A DNA stretch of 64,000 nt, from positions 92,406 to 156,405 of the forward strand of contig NZ_QEYO01000012.1 in NCBI RefSeq assembly GCF_023718305.1, read 5' to 3'. The translations under genes and the position numbers were made by a program. The notes under the pieces were generated by a model. The model had not been told where the DNA came from, did not search any database, and saw nothing but the letters and a program-made list of their open reading frames with translations. This DNA comes from Gramella sp. AN32 (GTDB taxonomy: Bacteria; Bacteroidota; Bacteroidia; Flavobacteriales; Flavobacteriaceae). Below are positions 20,811 to 30,575 of the stretch, piece by piece (within the stretch, counting starts at the first letter, position 1; each line of letters starts with the position of its first letter).

Positions 20811-21575
20811 ATGAAAAAAACAGCATATCGCAGATCTCTAATTTTAGAAAAATTGGATGAAACTGGTCAAGTAAATGTGAATGAACTCAGTGAATTATTG
20901 GGGGTGAGTGAAGTTACTATCCGTAACGATTTAGATAAACTTGAAGAAAATAAACTACTCATTCGTGCCCATGGTGGTGCTTTTAAAGCCAATAATATTG
21001 CTTTAAATGTTTCAGAAAAGAAAAAAATAAATCTTGACTTGAAGCGTCTAATCGGGAAGAAGGCAGCAAGCTTAATTAAAGAAGATGAGAGTATAATTCT
21101 GGATTCTGGAACAACTACTTTTGAGTTATCTAATAATCTCAAAGATTTTGCAAACTTAACAGTAATTAGTAATGCTCTGGATATAGTTAATAATTTGTCC
21201 CAATATAAAAACCTGGAAATATTTATGCCTGGTGGGTATTTGAAAGAATTTAGTATGTCTCTAGTGGGACCTATGGCCGACAGGAACTTCAGGCAATTAT
21301 ACTGCAATAAGTTATTTCTTGGAGTAGATGGGATTAAGGAGAATTCAGGTATTTTCACTCACTATATGGAAGAAGCTTACCTTAATCAGGTTATGATAGA
21401 GGTTGCTGAAGAGGTGATAGTGGTTGCAGACTCTTCAAAATTTAAAAAATCAGGATTGGCATTTATTTGTGGATTTGATAAAATCCATAAAATTGTGACA
21501 GATAGTAATGTTGAACCTGAGATGTTGGAAATAATGAAAAAAAATAATATTGAGGTTCTCCTTGCGGATAAATGA
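20811..21575 (+). CDS. DeoR-family transcriptional regulator (AgaR/GlpR-like)
   Basis: This 254-residue cytosolic regulator has an N-terminal DeoR winged helix-turn-helix (residues about 5-57: RSLILEKLDE, then VNVNELSELLGVSEVTIRNDL, ending IRAHGGA). The C-terminal DeoR sensor domain (about 75-235) has the DSGTTTFEL phosphate-binding loop, SNALDIV and DGIKENSGIFT. Such regulators usually repress a sugar operon until a sugar phosphate binds. Its position in the operon after the catabolic genes and before the symporter suggests it controls this unit, with an intermediate such as a galactosamine- or tagatose-phosphate as inducer. The 175-base gap before it could hold an internal promoter. It is the only recognisable transcription factor in the window. 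Confidence 0.92.
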   Translation: MKKTAYRRSLILEKLDETGQVNVNELSELLGVSEVTIRNDLDKLEENKLLIRAHGGAFKANNIALNVSEKKKINLDLKRLIGKKAASLIKEDESIILDSGTTTFELSNNLKDFANLTVISNALDIVNNLSQYKNLEIFMPGGYLKEFSMSLVGPMADRNFRQLYCNKLFLGVDGIKENSGIFTHYMEEAYLNQVMIEVAEEVIVVADSSKFKKSGLAFICGFDKIHKIVTDSNVEPEMLEIMKKNNIEVLLADK

Positions 21576-21628
21576 TCCTAAAAAAAAACTTTAATATATC
21601 TTAATCAAAAATAAATCAATTTTAATTT

Positions 21629-23461
21629 ATGGTTTCATTAAGTACTTTAGATTATTCTATTATAATTGCATTTTTTGCTATTACAATAATTATTGGACTT
21701 ATTGTTTCCAGAAAATCAGGTAAAAGTTCTTCTGAATATTTTTTATCTGGCCGGACGATGCCTTGGTGGCTACTAGGAATCTCTATGGTAGCAACAACTT
21801 TTTCCACAGATACTCCTAATTTGGTTACTGATATAGTGAGAAAGAATGGTGTTTCTGGAAATTGGGTCTGGTGGGCATTTTTGATAACCGGTCTCTTAAC
21901 TGTTTTTGTATATGCCAAACTATGGAGAAGATCCAACGTAAATACCGATATCGAGTTTTATGAATTAAGATATGGAGGAAAACCTGCTAAGTTCTTAAGG
22001 GGGTTCAGAGCTATCTATTTGGGGGTTGTTTTTAATATTATGGCCATGGCGGCAGTTACACTAGCTGCAATCAAAATAGGGCAGATTATGCTTGGTCTTA
22101 GTCCGTTAGAAACCATTGCCTGGGCAGGCTTGGTAACCGTAATATTTAGTACGATTGGTGGATTTAAAGGAGTGGTTTATACCGATTTTATATTGTTCTT
22201 TGCAGCAATGGCCGGTGGTATTGGAGCGGCTTATTATTGCGTGAACCTTCCAGAAGTGGGAGGAATGGAAGGTTTGTTGACGCATAAGGAAGTGTTGGAT
22301 AAAATACATATTTTGCCAGATCTTGACAATACTGAATTAGTAGTTACCTTGCTTGTAATACCATTAGCAGTTCAATGGTGGAGTGCCTGGTATCCCGGTG
22401 CTGAACCCGGTGGGGGAGGATATATTGCTCAACGGATGTTAGCTGCCAAAAATGAGAACCACGCCATTGGCGCAACCTTCTTTTTTAATGCTTTACACTA
22501 TGCTCTTAGACCCTGGCCATGGATACTTGTAGCCTTATCGTCTCTAATAGTTTTTCCTGATATAGCCAGTATACAAGAGGCATTTCCACATATTGTAGAA
22601 AGTAAATTAGGAGATGATTTGGCATATTCAGCTATGTTGACTAAATTACCCAGTGGATTATTAGGCCTTGTAATGGCTTCTCTGGTTGCAGCTTATATGT
22701 CTACTATCTCAACCCATCTGAATTGGGGATCGTCTTACGTGGTTTTTGACTTTTATTCTCGATATATTAACAGAGATGCTTCCCAAAAAAGATTGGTAAA
22801 TGTTGGTCGTATTTCCACGGTACTATTGATGTTAATTAGTGCCTCTCTTGCTCTTGTACTTACGAATGCCTTGCAGTTATTTAATATAATTCTGATGTTC
22901 GGTGCTGGAACAGGTCTCATTTTTATCCTGAGATGGTTCTGGTGGCGTATAAATGCGTGGAGTGAAATAGCAGCGATGGTTTCATCCGGGATAATATCTC
23001 TACTCTTTAACTTCACGCCTCTTGGAGGATTGGCATTTGGTTTTGAAAATGAAGCAGGTAGGTTTACAGAAGGTATTTTGCCATCTTGGTCAACTTATCC
23101 AGTGGTTGTATTGTTCACTACTATAATATGGGTAAGCGTTACATTCTTGACAAAGCCTGAAGATGAAAAAACTTTAAGGAGTTTTTATAAAAAGACCCAA
23201 CCCGGTGGTCCTGGCTGGAAAAAGGTTATCAATAGTGCAAAAGCGGAAGGAAAAGATATAGATAATGACGAGAAATGGAGTGTTCCTTCCGGAATTTTAG
23301 CTACTCTGGTTGGATGTTTTGTAATTTATGCCCTGTTGTTTGGCACTGGCTACTGGATTTATGGAAATTATACCTACGCAATTATTGCTTCTGTCCTTGT
23401 CATATTTGGTTCCATTGTACTAATTAAACTTTGGCTCAAAATAAAGTCAAATATTTTATAA
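21629..23461 (+). CDS. Sodium:solute symporter (SSS/SLC5 family), full length
   Basis: This 610-residue inner-membrane symporter has about 13 to 15 hydrophobic segments. It begins with a short periplasmic end and helix 1 (YSIIIAFFAITIIIGLIVS), then the SSS signature SGRTMPWWLLGISMVATTFS, which contains unwound-helix residues used for sodium and substrate. The LVAAYMSTISTHLNWGSSYVVFDFY stretch contains the second sodium-site helix. A soluble loop lies before the last helices (about 505-555). It lies 53 bases after the DeoR gene. It probably imports the free amino sugar released in the periplasm. The absence of a phosphotransferase system in the operon is consistent with symport followed by kinase. 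The exact substrate is inferred from context only. Confidence 0.93.
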   Translation: MVSLSTLDYSIIIAFFAITIIIGLIVSRKSGKSSSEYFLSGRTMPWWLLGISMVATTFSTDTPNLVTDIVRKNGVSGNWVWWAFLITGLLTVFVYAKLWRRSNVNTDIEFYELRYGGKPAKFLRGFRAIYLGVVFNIMAMAAVTLAAIKIGQIMLGLSPLETIAWAGLVTVIFSTIGGFKGVVYTDFILFFAAMAGGIGAAYYCVNLPEVGGMEGLLTHKEVLDKIHILPDLDNTELVVTLLVIPLAVQWWSAWYPGAEPGGGGYIAQRMLAAKNENHAIGATFFFNALHYALRPWPWILVALSSLIVFPDIASIQEAFPHIVESKLGDDLAYSAMLTKLPSGLLGLVMASLVAAYMSTISTHLNWGSSYVVFDFYSRYINRDASQKRLVNVGRISTVLLMLISASLALVLTNALQLFNIILMFGAGTGLIFILRWFWWRINAWSEIAAMVSSGIISLLFNFTPLGGLAFGFENEAGRFTEGILPSWSTYPVVVLFTTIIWVSVTFLTKPEDEKTLRSFYKKTQPGGPGWKKVINSAKAEGKDIDNDEKWSVPSGILATLVGCFVIYALLFGTGYWIYGNYTYAIIASVLVIFGSIVLIKLWLKIKSNIL

Positions 23462-23583
23462 GTCTTAAATTGGTATAACCATTAAATGGATTTTCTTATC
23501 CAGACTTATAGAGCTAAGAAATGGGTTCCGGGTACTAAAAAATCTTTAGAAGTATTTCTGAAAAGAACAATTATTGATTAGTT

Positions 23584-24237
23584 ATGGCAACATCAAAGTA
23601 CAGGGTTAGACATCTTCCCCAGAATGTAATAGATTATTCAAAGAAATTCGGAGAATTTCCCTGGATTCAAGCAAATGTTTTAGTTGATTTTAAAAATCCT
23701 TGGAGTTCAAAAAAAGTTCCAAATACAGAATTTCGTGCCCTTTGGGATTCTAAAAATTTATACTTCCGATTTGATGCTAAGGATAGTTCAATTTATATCA
23801 ATGAGAATGATAATAGTGTTGAAAGTATAGGGTCATCAGATAGGGTTGAGATATTTTTCAGAAAAAATAAGGACCTTGATCCTTATTACTGCATGGAAAT
23901 AGATCCAAAAGCAAGAATCATGGATTTTAAGGCCCGGCCCAATAGAAATTTTAACTTTCAGTGGAGTTATACAAAAGAGCATTTAAAAGTCACATCCCAA
24001 ATGACAGAAAAAGGATATTCAGTAGAGGGAACGGTGAGTATAAAATTTTTAGAAAACTTTGACCTTTTACATAATGGAATTATAGAAACCGGAATATATA
24101 GGGCAAAATATATAAAACAGAAAGGAACAGGTTATCAACCCACCTGGATTACCTGGATAGATCCTCAAGTGAAAGAACCTGATTTTCATATTCCTTCTTC
24201 CTTTGGAATATTTGAGCTGGAAAAAGGGGAGCTATAG
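23584..24237 (+). CDS. CBM9-like (DOMON-type) sugar-binding protein without export signal
   Basis: This 217-residue protein resembles the carbohydrate-binding family 9-like domains used in Bacteroidota PULs. Visible features are FRALWDSKNLYFRFDAKDSS, SDRVEIFFR, YYCMEIDPKARIMDFKARP, GYSVEGTVSIKFL, GIYRAKYI and the closing PDFHIPSSFGIFEL. The whole protein is one such domain, starting almost at residue 1. There is no signal peptide and no lipobox, so it appears to stay in the cytosol, unlike most relatives. It ends the amino-sugar operon, 122 bases after the symporter gene. A role in sensing or holding a sugar is a guess; a missed upstream start adding a signal is unlikely because the preceding stretch does not encode one in frame as far as I can see. 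Confidence 0.7.
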   Translation: MATSKYRVRHLPQNVIDYSKKFGEFPWIQANVLVDFKNPWSSKKVPNTEFRALWDSKNLYFRFDAKDSSIYINENDNSVESIGSSDRVEIFFRKNKDLDPYYCMEIDPKARIMDFKARPNRNFNFQWSYTKEHLKVTSQMTEKGYSVEGTVSIKFLENFDLLHNGIIETGIYRAKYIKQKGTGYQPTWITWIDPQVKEPDFHIPSSFGIFELEKGEL

Positions 24238-24551
24238 GCTGTTATTAATCTGTTGATATTAAAAAGAATGCATTATACATTTTATTCCATGCAACCTGGC
24301 TCTTAATTATAATACAAGACCAGTTTTGATCAACCTTTTTATTTTTTTATTTCAATAATGCCAAAGATATCTTCCTGAGGTAAAAGTAAGAAAATACGTT
24401 TACATATTAATCAATAGACAAGGTAGGGCGCTTATGAGGTCCCGGTTTTATATACACAGCCGGATAAAAAGTTCTTTTTTAATTATTAGAAACGATAAAC
24501 CAATAAAAATCACCTACTTGTTTTTAGCTATTTACTTCCTAGATCACTTTA
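24238..24551. other. Convergent intergenic region
   Basis: This is 314 bases between the CBM9-like gene (rightward) and the DUF255 gene (leftward). I see no coding frame, promoter or strong hairpin in it. It must contain the end of both transcripts. Confidence 0.5.
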
Positions 24552-26687
24552 TTATTTCCATAGTTTTAACTTATCTTCAAAATCATTTTGTTGATTTTCA
24601 AGAAGATTGAAGGCCGCTTGAATTTCAGAAACCGGATATTTACACGTTTTATTTTGGCAAATGTAGATCAAGGTTTCTCCTTCGACAAGTTTACTTTTTA
24701 GGAGGGGCAAATTCTCGCTTTCCCCACCCAAAAATATAGCGGTTGGCAAATATTTGTTTTGAAGGAGGTTATTTTTTACAGCAGCTTCTTCTCCTACCAC
24801 CGCGATCTCATAAGTTCCAAACGCCTTTCTACCCAATAAATTCACCCAGTTTGCATAATAAGAGGGATTGGTAATAATTTCACTGTAAACCCTTTCCAGC
24901 ATGTTTTTACTCATTTCCAGGTATTCCTTATTTTCGAGTAAATTCCCTAAAACATACAGGTTATGAGCCATAACGGAATTGGAAGACGGTAAAACATTAT
25001 CATCAATTTCAACATTTCTCACTATTAGTTCACTTTGATTATGGTTTGTATAGTAAAACAAAGTTTGAGTGTTATCTCTAAAATTTTTAATAGTATAATT
25101 AGTTAGGTCTTCGGCACTTTCTAACCATTCTGGATCAAAAGTTATCTGGTATAAATCAATATAAGCTTCAATTAAAAAAGCATAATCATCTAAAAATCCG
25201 GACACTTGTTTTCCGCTATGTTTATAGCTCCTCCATAGGCCGCCATCCGCCTTTAAAGTATTTTTTCTTAAAAAGTTACCTGTTTTAATTGCTTTTTTCA
25301 AAAATTTGGGATTGCCCAGAGCTGTATATGCATCAATATAAGCCTGTATCATGAGTGCATTCCACGAGGTAAGGATTTTATAATCAATGGTTGGTTTTAT
25401 CCTCTTTTTTCTTGCCATCAATAGCTTATTTTTTGCAGCATTCAAAGTAGATAGAAATTCTGGATACGAAAGTTTCCTTTTTCTGCTAAAATCATTTGCG
25501 GAATATCGTCTGTAAAGAATATTCTTTTGTTTTTCCCAATTACCATTAAGCTCTATATTGTAATAATCTGAAATCAAATCTACTTCACTAGGTTTCAGTA
25601 GCTCATTGATTTCTTTAAAAGACCATACATAGAATTTTCCTTCCTCACCATCGCTATCGGCATTGATAGAAGAAAAATAACCTCCTTCATCATTAGAGAG
25701 CTCCCTTTCCACGAATGCAAGACTCTGCTCAATGGTTTGTTGATATTCTTCATAACCTGAAACTTTGTATGCCTTTGAATATAGGCTTATCAATTGTGCA
25801 TTATCATAAAGCATTTTCTCGAAATGCGGAATCATCCATTTCTCATCAGTTGTATATCTGGCAAATCCTCCTCCCAACTGGTCATACAAACCTCCTCTGA
25901 CCATCTTATTCAGAGTGGTATTCACCATATCTAAAGCTTCCTCATTGCCTGATAGATAATAATATTGCAAAAGTGCGCTCCAGGAAACAGGCATTGGAAA
26001 TTTTTGAGCCTCTCTATATCCACCATTTTGCTTGTCCCAACGTTTTTTCCAATTATCGAGCAGAGTGATATAATTTTCTTTGGAAGAAGAGTAATCTGCA
26101 GTATCAACATTCTCTATGCCATTTGTTCTTCTAATATCATTAGTTAAATCTTCAGCGATTTCAGTTATTTTTGATTTATCGTTGCGGTAAGTCTGGCTAA
26201 TCTGTCGTAAAATTTTCTTCCACTGGGGTTTAGTGAAATAAGTGCCCGCAAAGAAAGGCTTTCCATTTGGCAAGCTTATAGCATTTAGAGGCCAGCCACC
26301 ACTTCCATTTAATAACTGAGCTGCATGCATATAAATTTTATCTATATCTGGTCGCTCCTCCCTATCTATTTTTATAGAAACAAAATTTTTATTCATAATT
26401 TCCGCAACAGTAGAATCCATGAAACTCTCTTCTTCCATTACGTGGCACCAATGGCAGGCCGCATAACCAATACTGATAATTATAGGCTTATCTTCTTTTT
26501 TTGCTTTTTCCAGTGCTTCGGGACTCCATTCGTACCAGTTAACAGGATTATCTGCATGCTCCAACAGATAAGGACTACTTGCCTCGGCAAGCCTATTTTG
26601 TATTGTTTTATTTTCTTTTTCAACATTACATGAAAAAAGAACGGAGAAGAGGATAATACCCAAAATTGAATTAAGAAAAACTTTCAT
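24552..26687 (-). CDS. DUF255 / SSP411-type thioredoxin-fold lipoprotein
   Basis: This 711-residue lipoprotein has a signal ending VLFSC, with lipidated Cys20. Residues about 30-190 form the thioredoxin-like DUF255 domain (PF03190) with the CHWC redox pair Cys78/Cys81 in AACHWCHVMEEES. The rest is an alpha/alpha-barrel resembling N-acylglucosamine 2-epimerases and cellobiose 2-epimerases (for example HFEKMLYDNAQL and GGYFSSINADSDGEEGKFYVW). The family is known as YyaL/spermatogenesis-associated protein 20 and has no established reaction. It is usually cytosolic or housekeeping, so a lipidated envelope copy inside a glycan-degradation island is unusual. It lies between the amino-sugar operon and the VCBS lipoprotein and has its own short upstream region. 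A direct link to sugar breakdown is unproven. Confidence 0.88.
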   Translation of the reverse strand: MKVFLNSILGIILFSVLFSCNVEKENKTIQNRLAEASSPYLLEHADNPVNWYEWSPEALEKAKKEDKPIIISIGYAACHWCHVMEEESFMDSTVAEIMNKNFVSIKIDREERPDIDKIYMHAAQLLNGSGGWPLNAISLPNGKPFFAGTYFTKPQWKKILRQISQTYRNDKSKITEIAEDLTNDIRRTNGIENVDTADYSSSKENYITLLDNWKKRWDKQNGGYREAQKFPMPVSWSALLQYYYLSGNEEALDMVNTTLNKMVRGGLYDQLGGGFARYTTDEKWMIPHFEKMLYDNAQLISLYSKAYKVSGYEEYQQTIEQSLAFVERELSNDEGGYFSSINADSDGEEGKFYVWSFKEINELLKPSEVDLISDYYNIELNGNWEKQKNILYRRYSANDFSRKRKLSYPEFLSTLNAAKNKLLMARKKRIKPTIDYKILTSWNALMIQAYIDAYTALGNPKFLKKAIKTGNFLRKNTLKADGGLWRSYKHSGKQVSGFLDDYAFLIEAYIDLYQITFDPEWLESAEDLTNYTIKNFRDNTQTLFYYTNHNQSELIVRNVEIDDNVLPSSNSVMAHNLYVLGNLLENKEYLEMSKNMLERVYSEIITNPSYYANWVNLLGRKAFGTYEIAVVGEEAAVKNNLLQNKYLPTAIFLGGESENLPLLKSKLVEGETLIYICQNKTCKYPVSEIQAAFNLLENQQNDFEDKLKLWK

Positions 26688-27005
26688 TGTCTCGAATCTT
26701 TTTTATTTTCTTTCCGTTATTTTAAACATACTTTATTCCTTCAAACACTATATTCAATTGAAAAAAGCCATAGCTTTCCAACTACTGGAATAAGAAAAAA
26801 TTATCTCTCTACCTTTCTTTGAAGATTGATGATTCTATATCTTCACTTCTATTAAAGGAACTTTAACCATAAATTTAGTCAATGAAAATACAATGATGAA
26901 CATTTCCTATATCAATTCTGAACTTGGATTCAGAGGGCAAAGTATTCAAGTTCTTATTAATATAAAAGATTTAAAATAATACAGATATTATTTTATTGTC
27001 TGAGA
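26688..27005. other. Intergenic region between DUF255 and VCBS lipoprotein genes
   Basis: This is 318 bases separating two leftward genes, AT-rich. I see no coding frame, no consensus promoter and no strong hairpin. It should hold the terminator of the VCBS gene and the promoter of the DUF255 gene. Confidence 0.4.
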
Positions 27006-30000
27006 TTAGTCGGTAGATTTATCGGCGTAAAATGTAAACCATTTGAAATTGCTATTGTTGTTGACAACGAGTACCGACTGAAACTTTTGATGTTGTAATA
27101 ATTTTAAGGCTCTAACGTCTTGATCGGCATAAAAACCAGTCTGTGTATTGGGGAGATACTCAAATTCGCCCTTTCCTTTACCTTTTAGAAAGGTACCGGT
27201 CCCCGCATCCGATCGAGTTGTTTCTACCTCGGCCTGATAATTGTTTCCGGCCAGTAACAAGTCTTTAATCTGGTCACCATCAAAATCCTCGTAAATAATA
27301 CTATTGATGGGAGACTGTTGCACCGATATATGAAAAGGCTCAAATTGGAAACCCTTACCTTGTTTATTCCAGAAAATTCCGGATCTGAACTCGTTTACCT
27401 CGTAATGCAGTGCATTTTCTAAGGTAGTTCCTAAAATTCCAGCTAAATCCTTTGAGGCAAAATCCTTATATGTGGGAATCGAGTTTCTTAGACCAGGGAT
27501 TTGTTGGGACGAACATCCTTTTCCACGAACGGGTACTTGACGATCTTTGTAATACTTAGCCAACATAATATCGGTCGTACCATTGGAATCAAAATCGGAG
27601 GTGTAGACGTGAAAAGGTTTTTCGGAGGATGCGTGAAATTTGGAGTTCAACCCTAAATTGCCGGCAATTATATCCTCATAGCCATCACCATTTACATCGG
27701 TTACCTTAATTGCGTTCCACCAACCGGTAGTATTTGCCAAAGTAGGATAGGCCTTGGATTGGTTCAACCTGCCGGATTCGTTTTCAAATACCTTGATGCC
27801 GATCCATTCGCCCGTTACTATTAGCTCTAAATCGCCATCCTTGTCCAAATCTTTCCATTGAGCTGCAGTTACCATCCCCGGTTTCTCTAGGTCAGGTGCC
27901 AGGGGAGGTGTTCCAATATGAAATTTGCCTTGATCGTTAATTAAAAGATAGCTCAAAGGGGCGTAAGGATAAAGGCCTGGAATGACTCTTCCCCCAACAA
28001 AAAGATCCATATCCCCATCACCGTCAAAGTCGGCAGGGCAGACTATAGAGCCTGAAGAATGAATTTCAGGTAGAGTACCGGGTTCTTTCTTGAATTTTCC
28101 TTTTCCATTATTTATGTACAGCCTGTCCTGAAGTAACGGCGAATCCGCATTAAATTCATAACTGCCACTTACTACATAGAGATCCTGATCGCCGTCATTA
28201 TCGGCATCGAAAAAAGCCGCATTTACATCTTCGTACTCCCTATCCAGATCGAAGTCCGGCTGCGAGCTTGCCTGAAAATTTCCGGAAGGATCTCCTTTCC
28301 ATAAGGTTGCGGGCATTCCTTGGCCTCCCCCCACGTACACATCATCTATACCATCCTGGTCCAGATCAGAAACTGCCACTGCGGGCCCGGTTTGAGATAG
28401 TTTGTGCGGTAATAGCAATTGTTTTGAAAAGTCGTCAAAGGGAATATCCACGTGAGCCATTTCAACTTTTTTTTCGGTGAAAATAGCATCCTCTTCTTCG
28501 GTTTCTACTAGATTGCTTCCTTTAGGTGGGAGAATGGCATCGGTATATCGTACTTCTACCAATTGGTTGGTGGAGACATCGACTAATTTCTGCTGTTTGC
28601 CATCTGGCCACAAAATTAAAAGGGAGTGGATTGTTTCCATTTGGCCTAATCCGAAATGTAAACGATTGGAAACCGAGGACAAAAAACCTCTACTATTGGT
28701 CAGTTGGCGTATCTGCACCATACCTTCTTTTGACATTAATCTTGCGTTTGTCCCAACCCCAAACGGATTTTTATCCGGTCCCTTAAATTGGATTTCCAGA
28801 TAGTTTCCCAGTTCCATTTCTCTGGAATTGTTTTTTAGTATGGATGCCTTTTCCTGTATATTATTGGTCACAAGATCAAGATCCCCATCATTGTCCAAAT
28901 CGGCATATACAGCTCCATTAGAGAAGCTAACCTCTTGATCTGCCCATTTATCGGAAGTATCTTCAAAAGTTCTATCCCCCTGGTTCCTATAAAAATAATT
29001 CTGTAGTTTTTGTTGGGGAAGCATTTGGGTGTACTTTAGGAACTCACTATCCGTAGGACGCTTTCCTTTAGCTCTTATCTGCCGCAAGATTTCGTTGGTC
29101 ATGTCTTGATCAATGACATCCCGGAAAACTCCATTAGTAATATAAATATCATTATATCCATCAAGATCATAATCGGCCAGCAAGGCTGACCAACTCCAAT
29201 CGGTATGGGCGATGTTGCCCATGAGACCGATCTCGCTATAGGTGTTGTTGCCATTGTTCAATTGCAATACGTTGTGCATATACTGGTAATGATATTCATT
29301 GGCTACCATTTTTTGGAACTTGTCTATCGAAGTCATGGCCATGGTGGTCTTAGATCGTACGTAATCTTCGGGACTCATATCGAGCACGATTATATCATTT
29401 AGGCCATCGTTGTTGATATCCCCGATATCTGAGCCCATGCTATAATAGGAAGTGTGTTTGGCAATGTCTTTTACACGCTCCGAAAAAGTTCCATCGCCAT
29501 TGTTGATGTATGCAAAATCAGGTATTTCAAAATCGTTGCTCACATAAATATCCGGCCAACCGTCTTGGTTAAGATCGCCCACCAAGGCATTAAGCCCAAA
29601 GCCAATGTCTGGCATGATACCCGCTTGAATTGATATGTCTTCAAATTTACCTGAGCCGTTATTTCTGTAGAGTTTATCGCTTCCCTTTAATGCAATGGTC
29701 TTTGGATCTGTTTGAACAGCTTTTAGATCTTTAATTTCTCTGTAATCTCTTGTAATTACAGGACTATTGGCGATATATACATCCAGGTCGCCATCCTTGT
29801 CAAAATCAAAAAAAGCGGCTTGAATGGACCGGTTACTGTCGTTTAGGCCGTATTCTTCTGCCTTTTCGGTAAAGGTAAGATCGCCATTGTTGATATAGAG
29901 CAGGTTGGTCAAATGGGCATCCTTGTATTTTCCTGCTCTGCAAATATAGATGTCCAAATTACCGTCTGCATTGATGTCCACCACTGAAATACCTGCATCA

Positions 30001-30395
30001 AAACCTTCGATGTCCTTTAAACCAGATGATGCTGTAATATCCTCAAATTTAAGATCACCTAGATTACGATAGAGTTTTTCAGGGCCTTGATTGGAGGTAA
30101 AAAGAAGATCGATGTTGCCATCGTTGTCAAAGTCTGCGGCGGCCACACCACCACCTATATAAGAGTAAATATACTTATAATAATGAAAGTCTTCAGATTC
30201 TTGTAGTTCGTTCTTAAAGCTAATCCCGGAATAATTTGCCGGAAGAATCTCGAACAATTTCTTCTCTATATTCTTGGGGGAATCGTCTGTGCATCCCAAA
30301 AAGACAAAACTCACAAAACCGAATACGAACCGGAGATGCAATAGCTGTTTTATCTGTCTAAAAATATCTACGTTTCTAATACTGATTTTCAGCAT
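27006..30395 (-). CDS. VCBS/FG-GAP repeat lipoprotein with ASPIC/UnbV domain
   Basis: This is an 1129-residue surface or periplasmic lipoprotein. I use the ATG at 30395 because the longer frame from 30449 begins with TTG and adds residues ahead of the signal; from there the signal ends FVFLGC with Cys35. About fourteen calcium-binding-type FG-GAP/VCBS repeats are visible (for example DFDNDGNIDLL, DINADGNLDIYI, DLNQDGWPDIYVSND, DADNDGDQDLYVVSG, DFDGDGDMDLFVGG), arranged as two beta-propeller-like blocks. They are separated by an ASPIC/UnbV domain (PF07593) around FGLGQMETIHSLLILWPDGKQ. Such CRTAC1-like proteins are frequent neighbours of SusC/SusD genes in Flavobacteriia; their role is unknown, with binding of glycan or protein at the surface proposed. 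It follows the T9SS-secreted lyase gene across a hairpin. Confidence 0.9.
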   Translation of the reverse strand: MLKISIRNVDIFRQIKQLLHLRFVFGFVSFVFLGCTDDSPKNIEKKLFEILPANYSGISFKNELQESEDFHYYKYIYSYIGGGVAAADFDNDGNIDLLFTSNQGPEKLYRNLGDLKFEDITASSGLKDIEGFDAGISVVDINADGNLDIYICRAGKYKDAHLTNLLYINNGDLTFTEKAEEYGLNDSNRSIQAAFFDFDKDGDLDVYIANSPVITRDYREIKDLKAVQTDPKTIALKGSDKLYRNNGSGKFEDISIQAGIMPDIGFGLNALVGDLNQDGWPDIYVSNDFEIPDFAYINNGDGTFSERVKDIAKHTSYYSMGSDIGDINNDGLNDIIVLDMSPEDYVRSKTTMAMTSIDKFQKMVANEYHYQYMHNVLQLNNGNNTYSEIGLMGNIAHTDWSWSALLADYDLDGYNDIYITNGVFRDVIDQDMTNEILRQIRAKGKRPTDSEFLKYTQMLPQQKLQNYFYRNQGDRTFEDTSDKWADQEVSFSNGAVYADLDNDGDLDLVTNNIQEKASILKNNSREMELGNYLEIQFKGPDKNPFGVGTNARLMSKEGMVQIRQLTNSRGFLSSVSNRLHFGLGQMETIHSLLILWPDGKQQKLVDVSTNQLVEVRYTDAILPPKGSNLVETEEEDAIFTEKKVEMAHVDIPFDDFSKQLLLPHKLSQTGPAVAVSDLDQDGIDDVYVGGGQGMPATLWKGDPSGNFQASSQPDFDLDREYEDVNAAFFDADNDGDQDLYVVSGSYEFNADSPLLQDRLYINNGKGKFKKEPGTLPEIHSSGSIVCPADFDGDGDMDLFVGGRVIPGLYPYAPLSYLLINDQGKFHIGTPPLAPDLEKPGMVTAAQWKDLDKDGDLELIVTGEWIGIKVFENESGRLNQSKAYPTLANTTGWWNAIKVTDVNGDGYEDIIAGNLGLNSKFHASSEKPFHVYTSDFDSNGTTDIMLAKYYKDRQVPVRGKGCSSQQIPGLRNSIPTYKDFASKDLAGILGTTLENALHYEVNEFRSGIFWNKQGKGFQFEPFHISVQQSPINSIIYEDFDGDQIKDLLLAGNNYQAEVETTRSDAGTGTFLKGKGKGEFEYLPNTQTGFYADQDVRALKLLQHQKFQSVLVVNNNSNFKWFTFYADKSTD

Positions 30396-30575
30396 TACAC
30401 TTTTATTTATTAAATAGGAAATTCTTAACCTTATAGATAAAAATAACAAAAACGAGTCTAATCCACTCTAGTTACATATCTTCAGAATGAAATCGACGGT
30501 ATAAGTTCCCTCTTTATTTCTTTTGCCTAATATCATCTTTTAAAAAAAGCTAGGATTAATATAGTATTGATATGA

